A stretch of 64,000 nucleotides of DNA from Alphaproteobacteria bacterium (GCA_009377375.1 WHUE01000006.1:21859-85858); one strand, 5' to 3'. Counted from the first letter of the stretch, positions 51,479-60,809 are shown. Numbers and translations: made by a program. Notes: generated from the letters alone by a model not told the origin.

Positions 51479-52609
51479 ATGAGCGCCGAATCCACCCTCG
51501 ACGGCGTTCTTGTCGTTTCGCTGGAACAGGCGGTGGCGGCGCCGTACTGCAGCTCCCGGCTGGCCGATGCGGGGGCGCGGGTCATCAAGATCGAGCGCGC
51601 GGAAGGCGATTTCGCCCGGGGCTACGATAGCGTGGTGCACGGCGAAAGCGCCTATTTCGTCTGGCTCAACCGCGGCAAGGAATCGCTGGTTCTCGACATC
51701 AAGAAGGCGGAGGACGCCGCGCTGCTGCACCGCATCGTCGCGCGCGCCGACGTGTTCATCCAGAATCTCGCCCCCGGCGCCGCGGCGCGTGCCGGTTTCG
51801 GCTCCGACGACTTGCGGGCGAAACACCCGCGGCTGATCGCCGTCGACATCTCCGGCTACGGCGAGGAAGGGCCCTATGCCGACATGAAGGCCTACGACCT
51901 GCTGGTGCAGGCGGAATCGGGCCTGTCCTCGGTGACCGGCCGCCCGGAAGGGCCCGGGCGCGTCGGTGTCTCCGCCTGCGACATCGCCTGCGGCATGTAC
52001 AGCTACATGGCGGTGCTGGAAGCGCTGATCGCGCGCGGCGTCTCGGGGCGGGGCCGCGCCATTCGCACCTCGCTGTTCGAAGGCATGGCGGACTGGATGG
52101 CGGTGCCGCTGCTGCATTTCGACTATGGCGGCATCGCGCCGAAGCGGGTGGGGCTCAACCACCCCTCGATCCATCCCTACGGCGCGTACGCGACCGGCAG
52201 CGGCACGGACGTCCTCATTTCCATCCAGAACGAGCGCGAGTTCCGCAGCCTGTGCGAAAAGGTGCTGGAGCGTTCCGACATCCCGGCCGACGAGAGATTC
52301 GCAACCAACGAGGCGCGCTGCGCCAACAGGAATGCGCTGGATGCCGTGATCGACGGCGTTTTCGGCGCGCTCGACCGTGATGCGCTGGTCGCGCGGCTGA
52401 AGGAGGCCGGCATTGCCTTCGGCGAGGTCAACGAGGTCTCCGGCCTGTCCGCCCATCCGGCGCTTCGCCGCGTGACCGTGGACACGCCGACCGGACCGGC
52501 CGATATCCCGGCTCCGCCCGCCCGTCTCGACGGCCGCGCCCCGGCCTTGCGCCCGGTGCCGGCGCTGGGGCAGCATAGCGAGACGATACGGAAGGAATTC
52601 GGCGCATGA
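51479..52609 (+). CDS. Class III CoA-transferase (CaiB/BaiF family)
   Basis: A 376-residue family III CoA-transferase: N-terminal VLVVSLEQAVAAPYCSSRLADAGARV, KESLVLDIKKAE, the active-site Asp region in VSACDIACGMYSYMAVLEAL, and GRGRAIRTSLFEGM. It moves CoA between acyl groups by a mixed-anhydride mechanism. It starts 5 nt after the dehydrogenase stop and overlaps the next gene by 4 nt. With the MaoC gene it resembles itaconate/mesaconate or carnitine-like CoA routes; the substrate is not identified. Confidence 0.87.
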   Translation: MSAESTLDGVLVVSLEQAVAAPYCSSRLADAGARVIKIERAEGDFARGYDSVVHGESAYFVWLNRGKESLVLDIKKAEDAALLHRIVARADVFIQNLAPGAAARAGFGSDDLRAKHPRLIAVDISGYGEEGPYADMKAYDLLVQAESGLSSVTGRPEGPGRVGVSACDIACGMYSYMAVLEALIARGVSGRGRAIRTSLFEGMADWMAVPLLHFDYGGIAPKRVGLNHPSIHPYGAYATGSGTDVLISIQNEREFRSLCEKVLERSDIPADERFATNEARCANRNALDAVIDGVFGALDRDALVARLKEAGIAFGEVNEVSGLSAHPALRRVTVDTPTGPADIPAPPARLDGRAPALRPVPALGQHSETIRKEFGA

Positions 52610-53472
52610 CCGGGGCAGCGCCCGCGGAGATGGATTTTTCCGATTGGGTCGGACGCAGCGAGGAGACGACGGCGGAGATCGCCGCCTACCAGGCCGACGC
52701 GATGGCGGCGACGCTGGACCGCGACGACCCGCCCTTCGCGAAGGGCGATCCGATCCCGCCCAACTGGCACCTGTTCTACATGCGCGAGGTGGTGAAGCTG
52801 GCGGACACCGCGCCGGACGGCCATCCGAAGCGCGGCAGCTTCATGCCGCCGGTACCGCTGCCGCGCCGCATGTGGGCCAGCACGAAATCGACCTTCCACG
52901 CGCCGATCCGCGTCGGCGACACCATCCGTCGCGTCTCCACCATCGAGTCCGTGACGCCGAAATCCGGCACGTCGGGTCGGCTCTGCTTCGTTACCGTGCG
53001 GCATGAGATCGCCAATGCGGGCGGCCCCTGCGTGACGGAGCTGCACAACACCGTCTACCGCGAGGCGGCGCAGCCCGGCGCGGCGGCCCCCGCGCCGCTG
53101 CCACGCCCGATGGAGCCGGCCTGGCGGCGCGAGATCCGTCCCTCCGCAGTGCTGCTGTTCCGCTTCTCCGCGCTGACCATGAACAGCCACCGCATCCACT
53201 ACGACTGGAAATACGTCACCGAGGTCGAAGGCTATCCCGGGCTGCTGGTCCATGGCCCGCTGACGCAGACATTGCTGTGCGACCTGTTCCGGCGCGAGCG
53301 GCCGGAGGCGACGCTGAAAACCTTCGATACGCGCGCGGTCTCGCCGCTATACGACACCCATGATTTTGCCGTCGAGGGCGCGCCGGGGGCGGACGGGCGC
53401 AGCGCCACGCTCTGGGCCGTCAACCACCAGGGCGGGCTCGCGATGACGGCCGAGGCGACGTTCGAGGAATGA
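52606..53472 (+). CDS. MaoC-like acyl-CoA hydratase (FAS1-like dehydratase N-domain)
   Basis: A 288-residue double hot-dog protein. The N-terminal half is the FAS1-like dehydratase domain (PPNWHLFYMREVVKLAD), the C-terminal half has the MaoC pattern (NSHRIHYDWKY, with the hydratase HIHYD-like motif, and GYPGLLVHGPLTQ). This layout is that of mesaconyl- or itaconyl-CoA hydratases. Its ATG overlaps the CoA-transferase stop by 4 nt. It likely hydrates the unsaturated CoA ester made by the dehydrogenase or transferase. Confidence 0.85.
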   Translation: MTGAAPAEMDFSDWVGRSEETTAEIAAYQADAMAATLDRDDPPFAKGDPIPPNWHLFYMREVVKLADTAPDGHPKRGSFMPPVPLPRRMWASTKSTFHAPIRVGDTIRRVSTIESVTPKSGTSGRLCFVTVRHEIANAGGPCVTELHNTVYREAAQPGAAAPAPLPRPMEPAWRREIRPSAVLLFRFSALTMNSHRIHYDWKYVTEVEGYPGLLVHGPLTQTLLCDLFRRERPEATLKTFDTRAVSPLYDTHDFAVEGAPGADGRSATLWAVNHQGGLAMTAEATFEE

Positions 53473-53476
53473 CGGG

Positions 53477-54115
53477 ATGAGCCGGGTCCACGACATCACG
53501 GTCGCCTTCCGCCCCGACGGCCCGCTCTGGCCCAACGATCCGCCGCCCAGGGTGACGCTGATGAAGAGCGTGGAGGGCGGCTACCGCTGTAACGTCACGC
53601 GGCTGGATACGGGTGTGCATTTCGGCACCCATCTGGACGCGCCGTGTCACTTCATCGAGGGCGGCCGGACGGTGGACGAGCTCGACCTGTCGGTCCTTGT
53701 CGGCCCCTGTACCGTGGCGGAGGTGCCGGATGCCGCCGCGATCGGGCCGGAGCACCTGGACGCGCTGGACCTCGCGCCCGGCGCGACCCGGCTGCTGCTC
53801 AAGACGCGAAACTCCGCCTTCTGGGACGACCCTGCCCATGAATTTCGCAGGGACTTCACCGCGCTGACCGCCGATGCGGCGCAGTGGGTGGTGGACCGGG
53901 GGATCCGGCTGATCGGCATCGACTACCTGTCGATCCAGCTCTTCGACGACGCGGTCAGCACCACCCATCTGGTGCTGCTCGGCGCCGAGGTGATCATTGT
54001 CGAGGGGCTGGACCTGCGCGCCGTCGCGCCCGGCGATTACCACCTGACCTGCCTGCCGATGAAGCTGGCCGGCGCTGACGGCGCCCCGGTCCGGGCGATA
54101 CTGACCGGGACGTAG
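53477..54115 (+). CDS. Cyclase-family metal hydrolase (kynurenine-formamidase-like)
   Basis: A 212-residue cyclase-family protein with the metal-binding motif HFGTHLDAPCHFIEGG and the second conserved stretch IDYLSIQLFDD. Family members include arylformamidase and isatin hydrolase. It begins 4 nt after the MaoC gene and ends the operon. Probable role: ring-opening or formamide/lactone hydrolysis of the pathway substrate. A histidine near the end (GDYHLTCLPMKL) completes the pattern. Confidence 0.85.
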   Translation: MSRVHDITVAFRPDGPLWPNDPPPRVTLMKSVEGGYRCNVTRLDTGVHFGTHLDAPCHFIEGGRTVDELDLSVLVGPCTVAEVPDAAAIGPEHLDALDLAPGATRLLLKTRNSAFWDDPAHEFRRDFTALTADAAQWVVDRGIRLIGIDYLSIQLFDDAVSTTHLVLLGAEVIIVEGLDLRAVAPGDYHLTCLPMKLAGADGAPVRAILTGT

Positions 54116-54206
54116 AACGCCGCAAGGCGTCGGAAATATTTACAACCGTCGCTTCGGCATCGCTTGATGAACCTGTAGCATATTGAAAACCAACAGCATT
54201 TTATTC

Positions 54207-54222
54207 TGGCACGGGTTTTGCA
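54207..54222 (+). promoter_or_regulatory. Sigma-54 (RpoN) -24/-12 promoter
   Basis: TGGCACGGGTTTTGCA matches the RpoN consensus TGGCAC-N5-TTGCW exactly, with the GG and GC pairs 10 nt apart. It lies 51 nt before the PEP-CTERM gene start, giving a predicted start of transcription near 54233. No enhancer-binding regulator is in the window. Confidence 0.8.
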
Positions 54223-54273
54223 TGGCTGCCTGCCGGCGCGTCGAGCGTCGGCCGGGATGACGGAGAGCTGACG

Positions 54274-55044
54274 ATGATGAGACCGTTTCTGACAGCGCTC
54301 GCGCTGGTCATGGCGATTGCCGGGCCGGCGAAGGCGGTCACGGTGACCTTCACCGGGCTTGGCAGCGCGGCTTCCGGCGTGATCGGGCACGAGGCGGTGG
54401 CCGTGGGCGCAACCGCCCCCGGGGCTGCGGCCTACACGCCGCTGGGCGTCGTGCACATCTACGCGGCGCTGGTGTCGCCCGATGCATGGAACACGGCAAC
54501 GGGGACCGAGGTCGCCATCGGGACCAACGCGCCGGCAACGGGTTTCGGCGGCACGGCCGCGGCGCCGCACGGCCTGGAGCCCGCGGGCATCGCCGGCGAC
54601 ATCCATATCGGCATCGCCGGGCTGACGCTCGACTACACCAACAGCGCCGATCTCTTCTTCTCCGATGCCTTCCACGAAACGCGGTTCTATCGCGGCGGGA
54701 CGGTGAAAATCCTCGAGGAAACGTCGCCGGGCGTCTACAGCGTTCTGGCGGCGTATACCGATCTCGTGATGCAGGTCGACATCGACTATACGACCGGGGA
54801 AATCGTCAGCACCGCAACAGCCACCCGCATCCTCGGCTCGTCGCTGTTCCCGGAATCCTGGGGCGGGCTCTCCTTCGATCCGATCGACGTGGTGGGCACA
54901 ACCCCGACAGGGGCCTATGGCGGCTTCAGCGCCACGACGAGCATGGCGTTCGACACCGGCGGCCTGCCGTTGCCCGAGCCCGCCATGCTGGCGCTGTTCG
55001 GCCTCGGCCTCGTCGGGATCGGCGCGATCCGCCGTAGGGGCTAA
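54274..55044 (+). CDS. PEP-CTERM sorting-signal exported protein
   Basis: A 256-residue secreted protein. It has an N-terminal signal peptide (MMRPFLTALALVMAIAGPAKA) and a C-terminal PEP-CTERM tripartite signal: PLPEPAMLALFGLGLVGIGAIRRRG (the PEP motif, a hydrophobic helix and an Arg cluster), recognised by exosortase. The central region is small and glycine/threonine-rich. PEP-CTERM proteins are linked to exopolysaccharide and biofilm and are frequently under PrsK/PrsR and sigma-54 control, in keeping with the promoter seen. The exosortase itself is not in the window. Its stop overlaps the convergent glucokinase stop by 4 nt. Confidence 0.85.
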   Translation: MMRPFLTALALVMAIAGPAKAVTVTFTGLGSAASGVIGHEAVAVGATAPGAAAYTPLGVVHIYAALVSPDAWNTATGTEVAIGTNAPATGFGGTAAAPHGLEPAGIAGDIHIGIAGLTLDYTNSADLFFSDAFHETRFYRGGTVKILEETSPGVYSVLAAYTDLVMQVDIDYTTGEIVSTATATRILGSSLFPESWGGLSFDPIDVVGTTPTGAYGGFSATTSMAFDTGGLPLPEPAMLALFGLGLVGIGAIRRRG

Positions 55045-56018
55045 TCCGGCGCCAGCAGCGCCGCCAGGCCGGGGAAGGCCGGGTAGCGGTGGGTGACGAC
55101 CCAGCTGGGAATTGCCTTCATATAGCCTTCGAATCGGCCCTTGGCCTCGAACCGGACGCGGAAGGGGGACGCGACGAAGGCGTCGCCGAGCCGCGGCACG
55201 ATTCCGCCGGCGATCCATACGCCGCCGCGCGCGCCGAGAGACAGCGCCAGGTCGCCCGCCACCGTGCCGAGGAACGCGCAGAACAGCTCCACCGCGCCGA
55301 CGCACAGCGGATCGTCGCCGAGCAGCGCGCGGGCGGTGATCTCCGGCGGGGTCAGGGTTTCCGCATCGCGCGCTTCGATGCGGGCCAGGGCCTCGTAGAG
55401 GTTCACCAGCCCGGGCCCCGACAGCACGCGCTCCGCCGAGACGTGCTCATAGCGCCCGCGCAGATAGTCGATCACCGCCATCTCGCGCGCATCCGTCGCC
55501 GGCAGGGTGACATGGCCCCCCTCGGTTGCCAGCGCGGTCCAGTTTCCGCCGCTGTCCGGCACCAGCCCGGAGACGCCGAGCCCGGTGCCCGGACCGATCA
55601 CGGCGACCGGCGTGCCTTCCGCCGGTTCGCCGCCGCCGACCTGTATGCGGTCGGCGGGACCGAGGCGCGGGATGGCATGGGCGACGGCGGTGAAATCGTT
55701 GACCACTTCCAGCCGCGCGAGCCCCAGCCGCGTTCGCAGCGCCTCGATCGAGAACGACCAGCGCCGGTTGGTCAGCCGGATTTCATCGCCGGTGACGGGA
55801 GAGGCGACGGCGACGGCCGCCTGCGACGGCCGCGAGGCAGGGGCGGATGCCTGAAGGAAGGATTCCGCCGCCTCGGCGAGTCCGGGAAAGTCGTCGCAGG
55901 AAAGCACCGAGACCGCGCCCGGCGCGCCGTCCGCGCCGGCGAGCGCGAACCGGGCGTTCGTTCCGCCGATATCGGCCAGCAGCGCCGATCCTCCACCGCC
56001 CGAGCGGTCGCCCGGCAC
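55041..56018 (-). CDS. glk: Glucokinase
   Basis: A 325-residue ROK/HK-fold glucokinase of the bacterial Glk type: LLADIGGTNARFALA (phosphate 1), NRRWSFSIEAL, the catalytic-Asp region VVNDFTAVAHA, VIGPGTGLGVSGL, and the late ARGGVWIAGGIVPRL adenosine motif. It phosphorylates glucose using ATP. I use GTG 56018, preceded by GAGGGCTGAACCC and 4 nt after the otsA stop; the track start at 56105 is within otsA. In this operon it can take up the glucose made by the GH15 enzyme. Confidence 0.88.
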   Translation of the reverse strand: MPGDRSGGGGSALLADIGGTNARFALAGADGAPGAVSVLSCDDFPGLAEAAESFLQASAPASRPSQAAVAVASPVTGDEIRLTNRRWSFSIEALRTRLGLARLEVVNDFTAVAHAIPRLGPADRIQVGGGEPAEGTPVAVIGPGTGLGVSGLVPDSGGNWTALATEGGHVTLPATDAREMAVIDYLRGRYEHVSAERVLSGPGLVNLYEALARIEARDAETLTPPEITARALLGDDPLCVGAVELFCAFLGTVAGDLALSLGARGGVWIAGGIVPRLGDAFVASPFRVRFEAKGRFEGYMKAIPSWVVTHRYPAFPGLAALLAPD

Positions 56019-56022
56019 GGGT

Positions 56023-57405
56023 TCAGCCCTCGTCCGGCATGCGCTCGAGCGCGCCCAGGAATTCGTTGCGCCACTGATGCACGTCATGGCGCCTGACCTG
56101 CGCAATCAGCGCGCGCCACCGCGCCTTGCGCTCGCGCAGCGGCATGGTCAGCCCCTTGTGGATGGCATTGGCGACATCGCCCAGGTCGTAGGGATTGACG
56201 ATCAGCGCGTCCTCGAGCTCGTGCGCCGCGCCGGCAAAGCGCGACAGCACCAGCACGCCGGGATCCTTCTCGTTCTGGGAGGCGACGAATTCCTTGGCCA
56301 CCAGGTTCATGCCGTCGCGCAGCGGCGTGACCAGCCCGACCTTGCTGTGGCGGTAGAAGCAGGTCAGCTCGTCGCGGTCGAAGCTCTTGTTGAGATAGCG
56401 GATCGGCACCCAGTCGAAATCGGCGAACCGGCCGTTGATATGTCCGGCGAGCGTCTCCAGCTCATGACGGATTTCGGTATAGCCGCCCACCGCCTCGCGT
56501 GACGGCGGCGCCACCTGCATCAGCGTCACCTTGCCGTGCATCGACGGCTCCGCCTCCAGCATCGCCTCGAAGGCGCGGAACCGCTGCGGCAGTCCCTTCG
56601 AGTAGTCGAGCCGGTCGACGCCGATGATGAGCTTCCGGTTGTGCAGCACCTCCTTCAGCCGCGCCGCTTCGGGGGAACTGTCGTGCTTGGCCGCGATCTT
56701 GACGATGTTCTCCGCGTCCACCCCGATGGGGAACACGCCGGCGCGCAGCGTCCGCCCGTAGGCGTGCACCGTCCCGTCGGGTCTCACCTCCCCGCCGGTT
56801 TCCAGCACGATATAGTCGTAGAATGCCGACAGGTCGTGCACGGTCTGGAAGCCGACCAGATCGTACGCGCAGAGCGCCCGCATGAGCTGCTCGTGCCGGG
56901 GCAGGGCCAGCAGGATCTCGACCGCCGGCAGCGGCGTGTGCAGGAAAAAGCCGATCGGGTGATCGCTGCCCGCGCGGCGCAACTCGTCGCCCAGGGGGAT
57001 CAGGTGGTAGTCATGCACCCATATGCGGTCATCCACCCGCAGCAGCGGCTGCAGCGCGCGCGCGAAACGGCTGTTGACCCGCAAATAGCCGGTGAAGTTG
57101 CGCTGGTCGAACTGCGTCAGGTCCAGCCGGTAATGGAACAGCGGCCACAGCGTCGAGTTGGCGAAGCCGGTGTAGTAGTCGTTGTAGTCGCGCCTGGTCA
57201 TGCCGATGGTGGCGTAGGACAGCTGGCCGACTTTCGTCAGATCCGGCTTCGACGGCTGGGTCGGCGTGATCTCGCCGTTCCAGCCGAACCAGATGCCGCC
57301 GGTTTCCGAAAGCACCGCCAGCACGCCGACCGCCAGCCCGCCCGCCGCCGGCTGGCCCTCGTCGATCGGCGCGACGCGGTTGGAAACGACGACCAGGCGG
57401 CTCAA
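56023..57405 (-). CDS. otsA: Trehalose-6-phosphate synthase
   Basis: A 460-residue GT20 enzyme: [24 protein letters not shown], the UDP-glucose/acceptor [45 protein letters not shown], and the late [15 protein letters not shown]. It joins UDP-glucose and glucose-6-phosphate. The start is a TTG at 57405 overlapping the GH15 stop (TTGA), preceded by GGAGGAAGCCTT. The track ORF extending to 59343 is a fusion artefact with the GH15 region in another frame. Confidence 0.92.
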   Translation of the reverse strand: MSRLVVVSNRVAPIDEGQPAAGGLAVGVLAVLSETGGIWFGWNGEITPTQPSKPDLTKVGQLSYATIGMTRRDYNDYYTGFANSTLWPLFHYRLDLTQFDQRNFTGYLRVNSRFARALQPLLRVDDRIWVHDYHLIPLGDELRRAGSDHPIGFFLHTPLPAVEILLALPRHEQLMRALCAYDLVGFQTVHDLSAFYDYIVLETGGEVRPDGTVHAYGRTLRAGVFPIGVDAENIVKIAAKHDSSPEAARLKEVLHNRKLIIGVDRLDYSKGLPQRFRAFEAMLEAEPSMHGKVTLMQVAPPSREAVGGYTEIRHELETLAGHINGRFADFDWVPIRYLNKSFDRDELTCFYRHSKVGLVTPLRDGMNLVAKEFVASQNEKDPGVLVLSRFAGAAHELEDALIVNPYDLGDVANAIHKGLTMPLRERKARWRALIAQVRRHDVHQWRNEFLGALERMPDEG

Positions 57406-59207
57406 AAGGCTTCCTCCCAGCTCTTCGACAGCCGCATGGCCGAGGTAATCAGCCCGACCAGCGAATAGGTCTGCGGGAAGTTGCCCCACAGCTCGCCGTT
57501 CTTCAAATCCAGGTCTTCCGACAGCAATCCGACATGGTTGCGCTTCTCCAGAAGGGTCTCGAACAGCGCCCGGGCCTCGTCCTTGCGGCCCAGCGCCGCC
57601 AGGGCGTCGATGTACCAGAAGGTGCAGATGGTAAAGGCATTGTCCGGCACGCCGTAATCGTCCGGCGCAGCATAGCGCAGCAGGAAGCTGCCGCGCATCA
57701 GGTGCTTCTCGATCGCCGCCACCGTGCCGGCGAAGCGGCTGTCCCTGCCGTCCACGAACCCCAGATGGTGCAGCAGCAGCAGCGAGGCGTCCAGATCGCT
57801 CCCGCCGAACGCATCGACGAAGCTGTTCATCTCCTCGTTCCATGCCTCGCGGTAGATGACCGCGCGGATGCGGTCGGCCTGATCCTGCCAGTACTCGGCC
57901 CGCGCCATGATGCGGAGCTGGCGCGCGACCCGGGCGAGCCGGTCGCAGGCCGCCCAGCACATGGCGGCGGAAAACGTATGCACCTTTTCCTTGGTGCGGA
58001 ACTCCCACAGTCCGGCGTCCGGCTTGTCGAATACCCGGACCGCCTGGGCGCCCACCGCTTCCAGCCGCTCGAAAATCCGCGTGTTGCCGGGATGCACGAG
58101 TCGTTGGTCGAAGAACACCTGCGCCGCGGCCATCACCACCGCGCCGTAGACGTCGTTCTGGATGTGCTCGTAGGCCTGGTTGCCGACGCGCACCGGCCCC
58201 ATGCCGCGGTAGCCGGACAAATGCGGTTCCTCGCGCTCGAACAGCTGGGCTTCCATGGTGATCGAATAGACGGGCTGCAGATGCCCGTCCGCCGCCATGG
58301 CGGCGATGTTGGTGATGTAGCGGAGGTATTCCTCCATCGTGCGGGTTGCGCCCAGCCGGTTCAGCGCGTGCACCACGAAATAGGAATCGCGCAGCCAGCA
58401 GTAGCGGTAGTCCCAGTTGCGCCTCGTGTGCGGCGCCTCGGGGACCGAGGTGGTCATCGCGGCGATCACCGCGCCGCTTTCCTCGAAGGCGCACATCTTC
58501 AGCGTGATGGCGGCGCGGATCACCGCTTCCTGCCACTCGAACGGAATGGACAGCGACCGCGACCATTCGCGCCAGTAGGCGGTGGTCTGTTCCAGATATT
58601 CGCGCCCGGTCTCGCTGATGCCACGCAGCAGGGTCTCGTCCGGCCCGAAGATCAGCGTCTGGGCCTCCTCCAGGATGAAGGGCACTTCCTTGAGGATGAA
58701 GGAGACGGGGACATCGGTGGTCACGCGCATCGGCGCGTCGGTCAGCAGGTAGCGGACATGGTTGCTGCCGTGGGTGATGTCCGGCCGGCGCGCGGCGTAA
58801 TCGGCGACGGGGCGCAGCTTCACCCGGATGCGCGGATTGCCGATTACCGGGCGCAGCTGGCGCACCATCATGATCGGGCGGTAGACGCGCCCGAGCTGCT
58901 TGAAGCGCGGCGCGAAGTCGGTGATCTCCACCGCCGAGCCGTGGCTGTCGTAGAGCGTGGTGATGACGATGGCGGTGTTCTGCAGGTAGGTCTGCTCGCT
59001 GCGGGCGAAATCCTCGATCTCGACCTCGAAATACCCGTCGTCGCGCGACGCTTCGCCGCCGTCGAGCAGCGAGCAGAACACGGGGTCGCCGTCGAACCGC
59101 GGCATGCAGCACCACGCGATGCGCCCGCGCCGGTCGATCAGCGCGCCGTAGGAACAGTTGCCGATGACGGCGAGGTTCAGGTCGACCTTGTGTGGCTCTG
59201 CGCTCAT
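57402..59207 (-). CDS. GH15 glycoside hydrolase (trehalase/glucoamylase type)
   Basis: A 601-residue GH15 enzyme with the N-terminal trehalase-like domain (NLAVIGNCSYGALIDRRGRIAWCCMPRFDGDPVF), the (alpha/alpha)6 catalytic barrel with WDYRYCWLRDSYFV, EAWNEEMNSFVDAFGG, and the conserved GELWGNFPQTYSLVGL segment. No signal peptide, so intracellular. Bacterial GH15 enzymes next to ots genes often hydrolyse trehalose; a glucoamylase-type activity is also possible. Its end overlaps otsA by 4 nt and its start overlaps otsB by 4 nt. Confidence 0.87.
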   Translation of the reverse strand: MSAEPHKVDLNLAVIGNCSYGALIDRRGRIAWCCMPRFDGDPVFCSLLDGGEASRDDGYFEVEIEDFARSEQTYLQNTAIVITTLYDSHGSAVEITDFAPRFKQLGRVYRPIMMVRQLRPVIGNPRIRVKLRPVADYAARRPDITHGSNHVRYLLTDAPMRVTTDVPVSFILKEVPFILEEAQTLIFGPDETLLRGISETGREYLEQTTAYWREWSRSLSIPFEWQEAVIRAAITLKMCAFEESGAVIAAMTTSVPEAPHTRRNWDYRYCWLRDSYFVVHALNRLGATRTMEEYLRYITNIAAMAADGHLQPVYSITMEAQLFEREEPHLSGYRGMGPVRVGNQAYEHIQNDVYGAVVMAAAQVFFDQRLVHPGNTRIFERLEAVGAQAVRVFDKPDAGLWEFRTKEKVHTFSAAMCWAACDRLARVARQLRIMARAEYWQDQADRIRAVIYREAWNEEMNSFVDAFGGSDLDASLLLLHHLGFVDGRDSRFAGTVAAIEKHLMRGSFLLRYAAPDDYGVPDNAFTICTFWYIDALAALGRKDEARALFETLLEKRNHVGLLSEDLDLKNGELWGNFPQTYSLVGLITSAMRLSKSWEEAF

Positions 59208-59971
59208 CCTGCTGTCTCCCGCGCGGGCGCCGCGGCCAGCCGCGAGAGCCAGCCGTATACCGCCTCCGTGCTTTCCATCCGGAAGCCCGCCTCGGTCGGG
59301 GCGGCGGGATCGCCGACGCGGACGGAGACGCCGCCCAGCGCATTGACGGCGCGAAATCCGTCCTCGTCGGTCACGTCATCGCCGATGAACACCGGCACGC
59401 GCCCGGCGAAGGGCGGTTCGGCCATGAAGTCCCGCACAACGCTGCCCTTGTCGCCGCCCGCGGGGCGCAACTCCACCATCATCTTGCCGCGCTGTATCCT
59501 CAGCGCGCCGGCCAGCTCGTCTTCCAGCGTCTCGGCCAGCCGCTCGGCCCCTTCGGCCAGGGCGGGCGCGCCGCGGTAATGCAGCGCGACGGAAAGCGAC
59601 TTGTCCTCGACCAGCGCGCCCTGGTGCCCGGCGGCGAAGACCGCGAAGGCCCTGCGGGCGCGTTCCAGCGCGTCCCGCGGGGCGGGCGGCTGGATCAGCA
59701 AGCCGTCCGCCCTGCGCCGCTCCAGCCCGTGATTGCCGGCGCAGGCCAGGTTGAGGGGCGCGAACAGCCGGTCGAGCGAGGCCACCGACCGGCCGCTGAC
59801 CAGCGCGACCGCGCCGGCCAGGGCCTGTTCCAGCGTACGCAGCAACCCGACCAGCCGCGGCGGGACCACAACCGCGTCGGGGGCCGGCGCGATCTCCACC
59901 AGCGTACCGTCCACATCGAGGAAGAGCGCCCAGCGCCCCTGCGGGTCGGGTGGGGTGACGGCTGGCTCCAT
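59204..59971 (-). CDS. otsB: Trehalose-6-phosphate phosphatase
   Basis: A 255-residue HAD phosphatase: motif I FLDVDGTLVEI, motif II VALVSGRSVASL, the GNHGLERR substrate loop and motif III FIGDDVTDEDGF. It dephosphorylates trehalose-6-phosphate. First gene of a four-gene operon with GH15, otsA and glk, all coupled by 4-nt overlaps or near contact. The ATG at 59971 follows a purine-poor stretch, so the exact start is not firm. Confidence 0.9.
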   Translation of the reverse strand: MEPAVTPPDPQGRWALFLDVDGTLVEIAPAPDAVVVPPRLVGLLRTLEQALAGAVALVSGRSVASLDRLFAPLNLACAGNHGLERRRADGLLIQPPAPRDALERARRAFAVFAAGHQGALVEDKSLSVALHYRGAPALAEGAERLAETLEDELAGALRIQRGKMMVELRPAGGDKGSVVRDFMAEPPFAGRVPVFIGDDVTDEDGFRAVNALGGVSVRVGDPAAPTEAGFRMESTEAVYGWLSRLAAAPARETAG

Positions 59972-60099
59972 ACGGCCCCTTTCGTCCTGTCGGGCGCCGA
60001 TGGACGCCCAAAATCGGCTTCATGGTCAGGACGTTCAGGAAAGGTATCCGGCGCGGCAATGTCAAGCGCGCGGCGCGAGGGCGGGCGTGGGGAGATGTC

Positions 60100-60735
60100 C
60101 TAACGGTCGATACGGTGGGCGATCCGCGTGGCCTGCGCGGCATTGATGCGCGCCTCGCGGCGGGCGCGGAAGTCCCGCCGTCGTTCCTCGTTCCACAGCG
60201 CGAAGACCCGGCGCCAGTACGGCCGGCCGTGTTCCGGCGTGCCGGAATGGTAATGCGTCACCGCGGCGGACCACGACCGCCGGGTCACGCGCAGGTTTTT
60301 CAGGTGCCGCGCGGCGTAGGCCACGTTGTGCACCGGGTCCAGCGCCTGCGCGACGCTGTCGAAATTGCCGCCGTGATACATCAGGTTCACCTGCATGCAG
60401 CCGACATCGATGTTCTTCACGCCCCTTGCGCGCAGCGCCTCGATCTCTGCCATCGCCGCCTCGCGGGTGGGGTAGTACCGGCCCCGCCCCTCGGCATAGA
60501 CGGTCCAGGGCCAGGCAGTATTTGCCTGGGCCTTTGCGTTCCAGCGCCCGGATTCGGCCAGGCTGACCGCGTGCAGCAGCATGCGCGGCAGCCTCATCAG
60601 CCGTTCCGCGGTTTCCGTCAGCTCGGCGCAGATCAGGCGCGGGTCCATGGAATCCGCCGGATCGGCGGCGTGCGCGGCCGGCGCAGTTCCCGCCATGCCG
60701 GCGAGCAGCAGCGCGACGGCGAGCGTTCTGCGCAT
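60100..60735 (-). CDS. SLT-domain lytic transglycosylase
   Basis: A 211-residue exported protein: signal peptide MRRTLAVALLLAGMAGTAPAAHA; SLT catalytic Glu in HAVSLAESGRWN; NIDVGCMQVNLMYHGG, the conserved cleft; and YAARHLKNL. It cleaves the glycan strands of peptidoglycan without hydrolysis. The ATG at 60735 has CAGGAAAG upstream; the track start adds nine residues. The Arg-rich tail (ERRRDFRARREARINAAQ) is unusual. It may support cell-wall remodelling or assembly of a trans-envelope machine. Confidence 0.85.
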   Translation of the reverse strand: MRRTLAVALLLAGMAGTAPAAHAADPADSMDPRLICAELTETAERLMRLPRMLLHAVSLAESGRWNAKAQANTAWPWTVYAEGRGRYYPTREAAMAEIEALRARGVKNIDVGCMQVNLMYHGGNFDSVAQALDPVHNVAYAARHLKNLRVTRRSWSAAVTHYHSGTPEHGRPYWRRVFALWNEERRRDFRARREARINAAQATRIAHRIDR

Positions 60736-60809
60736 GTCTTTCCTGACGATCGTGCGAACCATGATGCGGCGCGCGATGCAAGCCGCGTGCCAGCCGGGTT
60801 AAGTCGGTC

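Noticed and set aside
56023-59343. Fused 1106-residue otsA ORF
   Set aside because: The N-terminal 640 residues are out-of-frame GH15 sequence; OtsA begins at TTG 57405.
57534-59579. 681-residue plus ORF opposite the GH15 gene
   Set aside because: Antisense shadow of GH15/otsB, with no recognisable domain.
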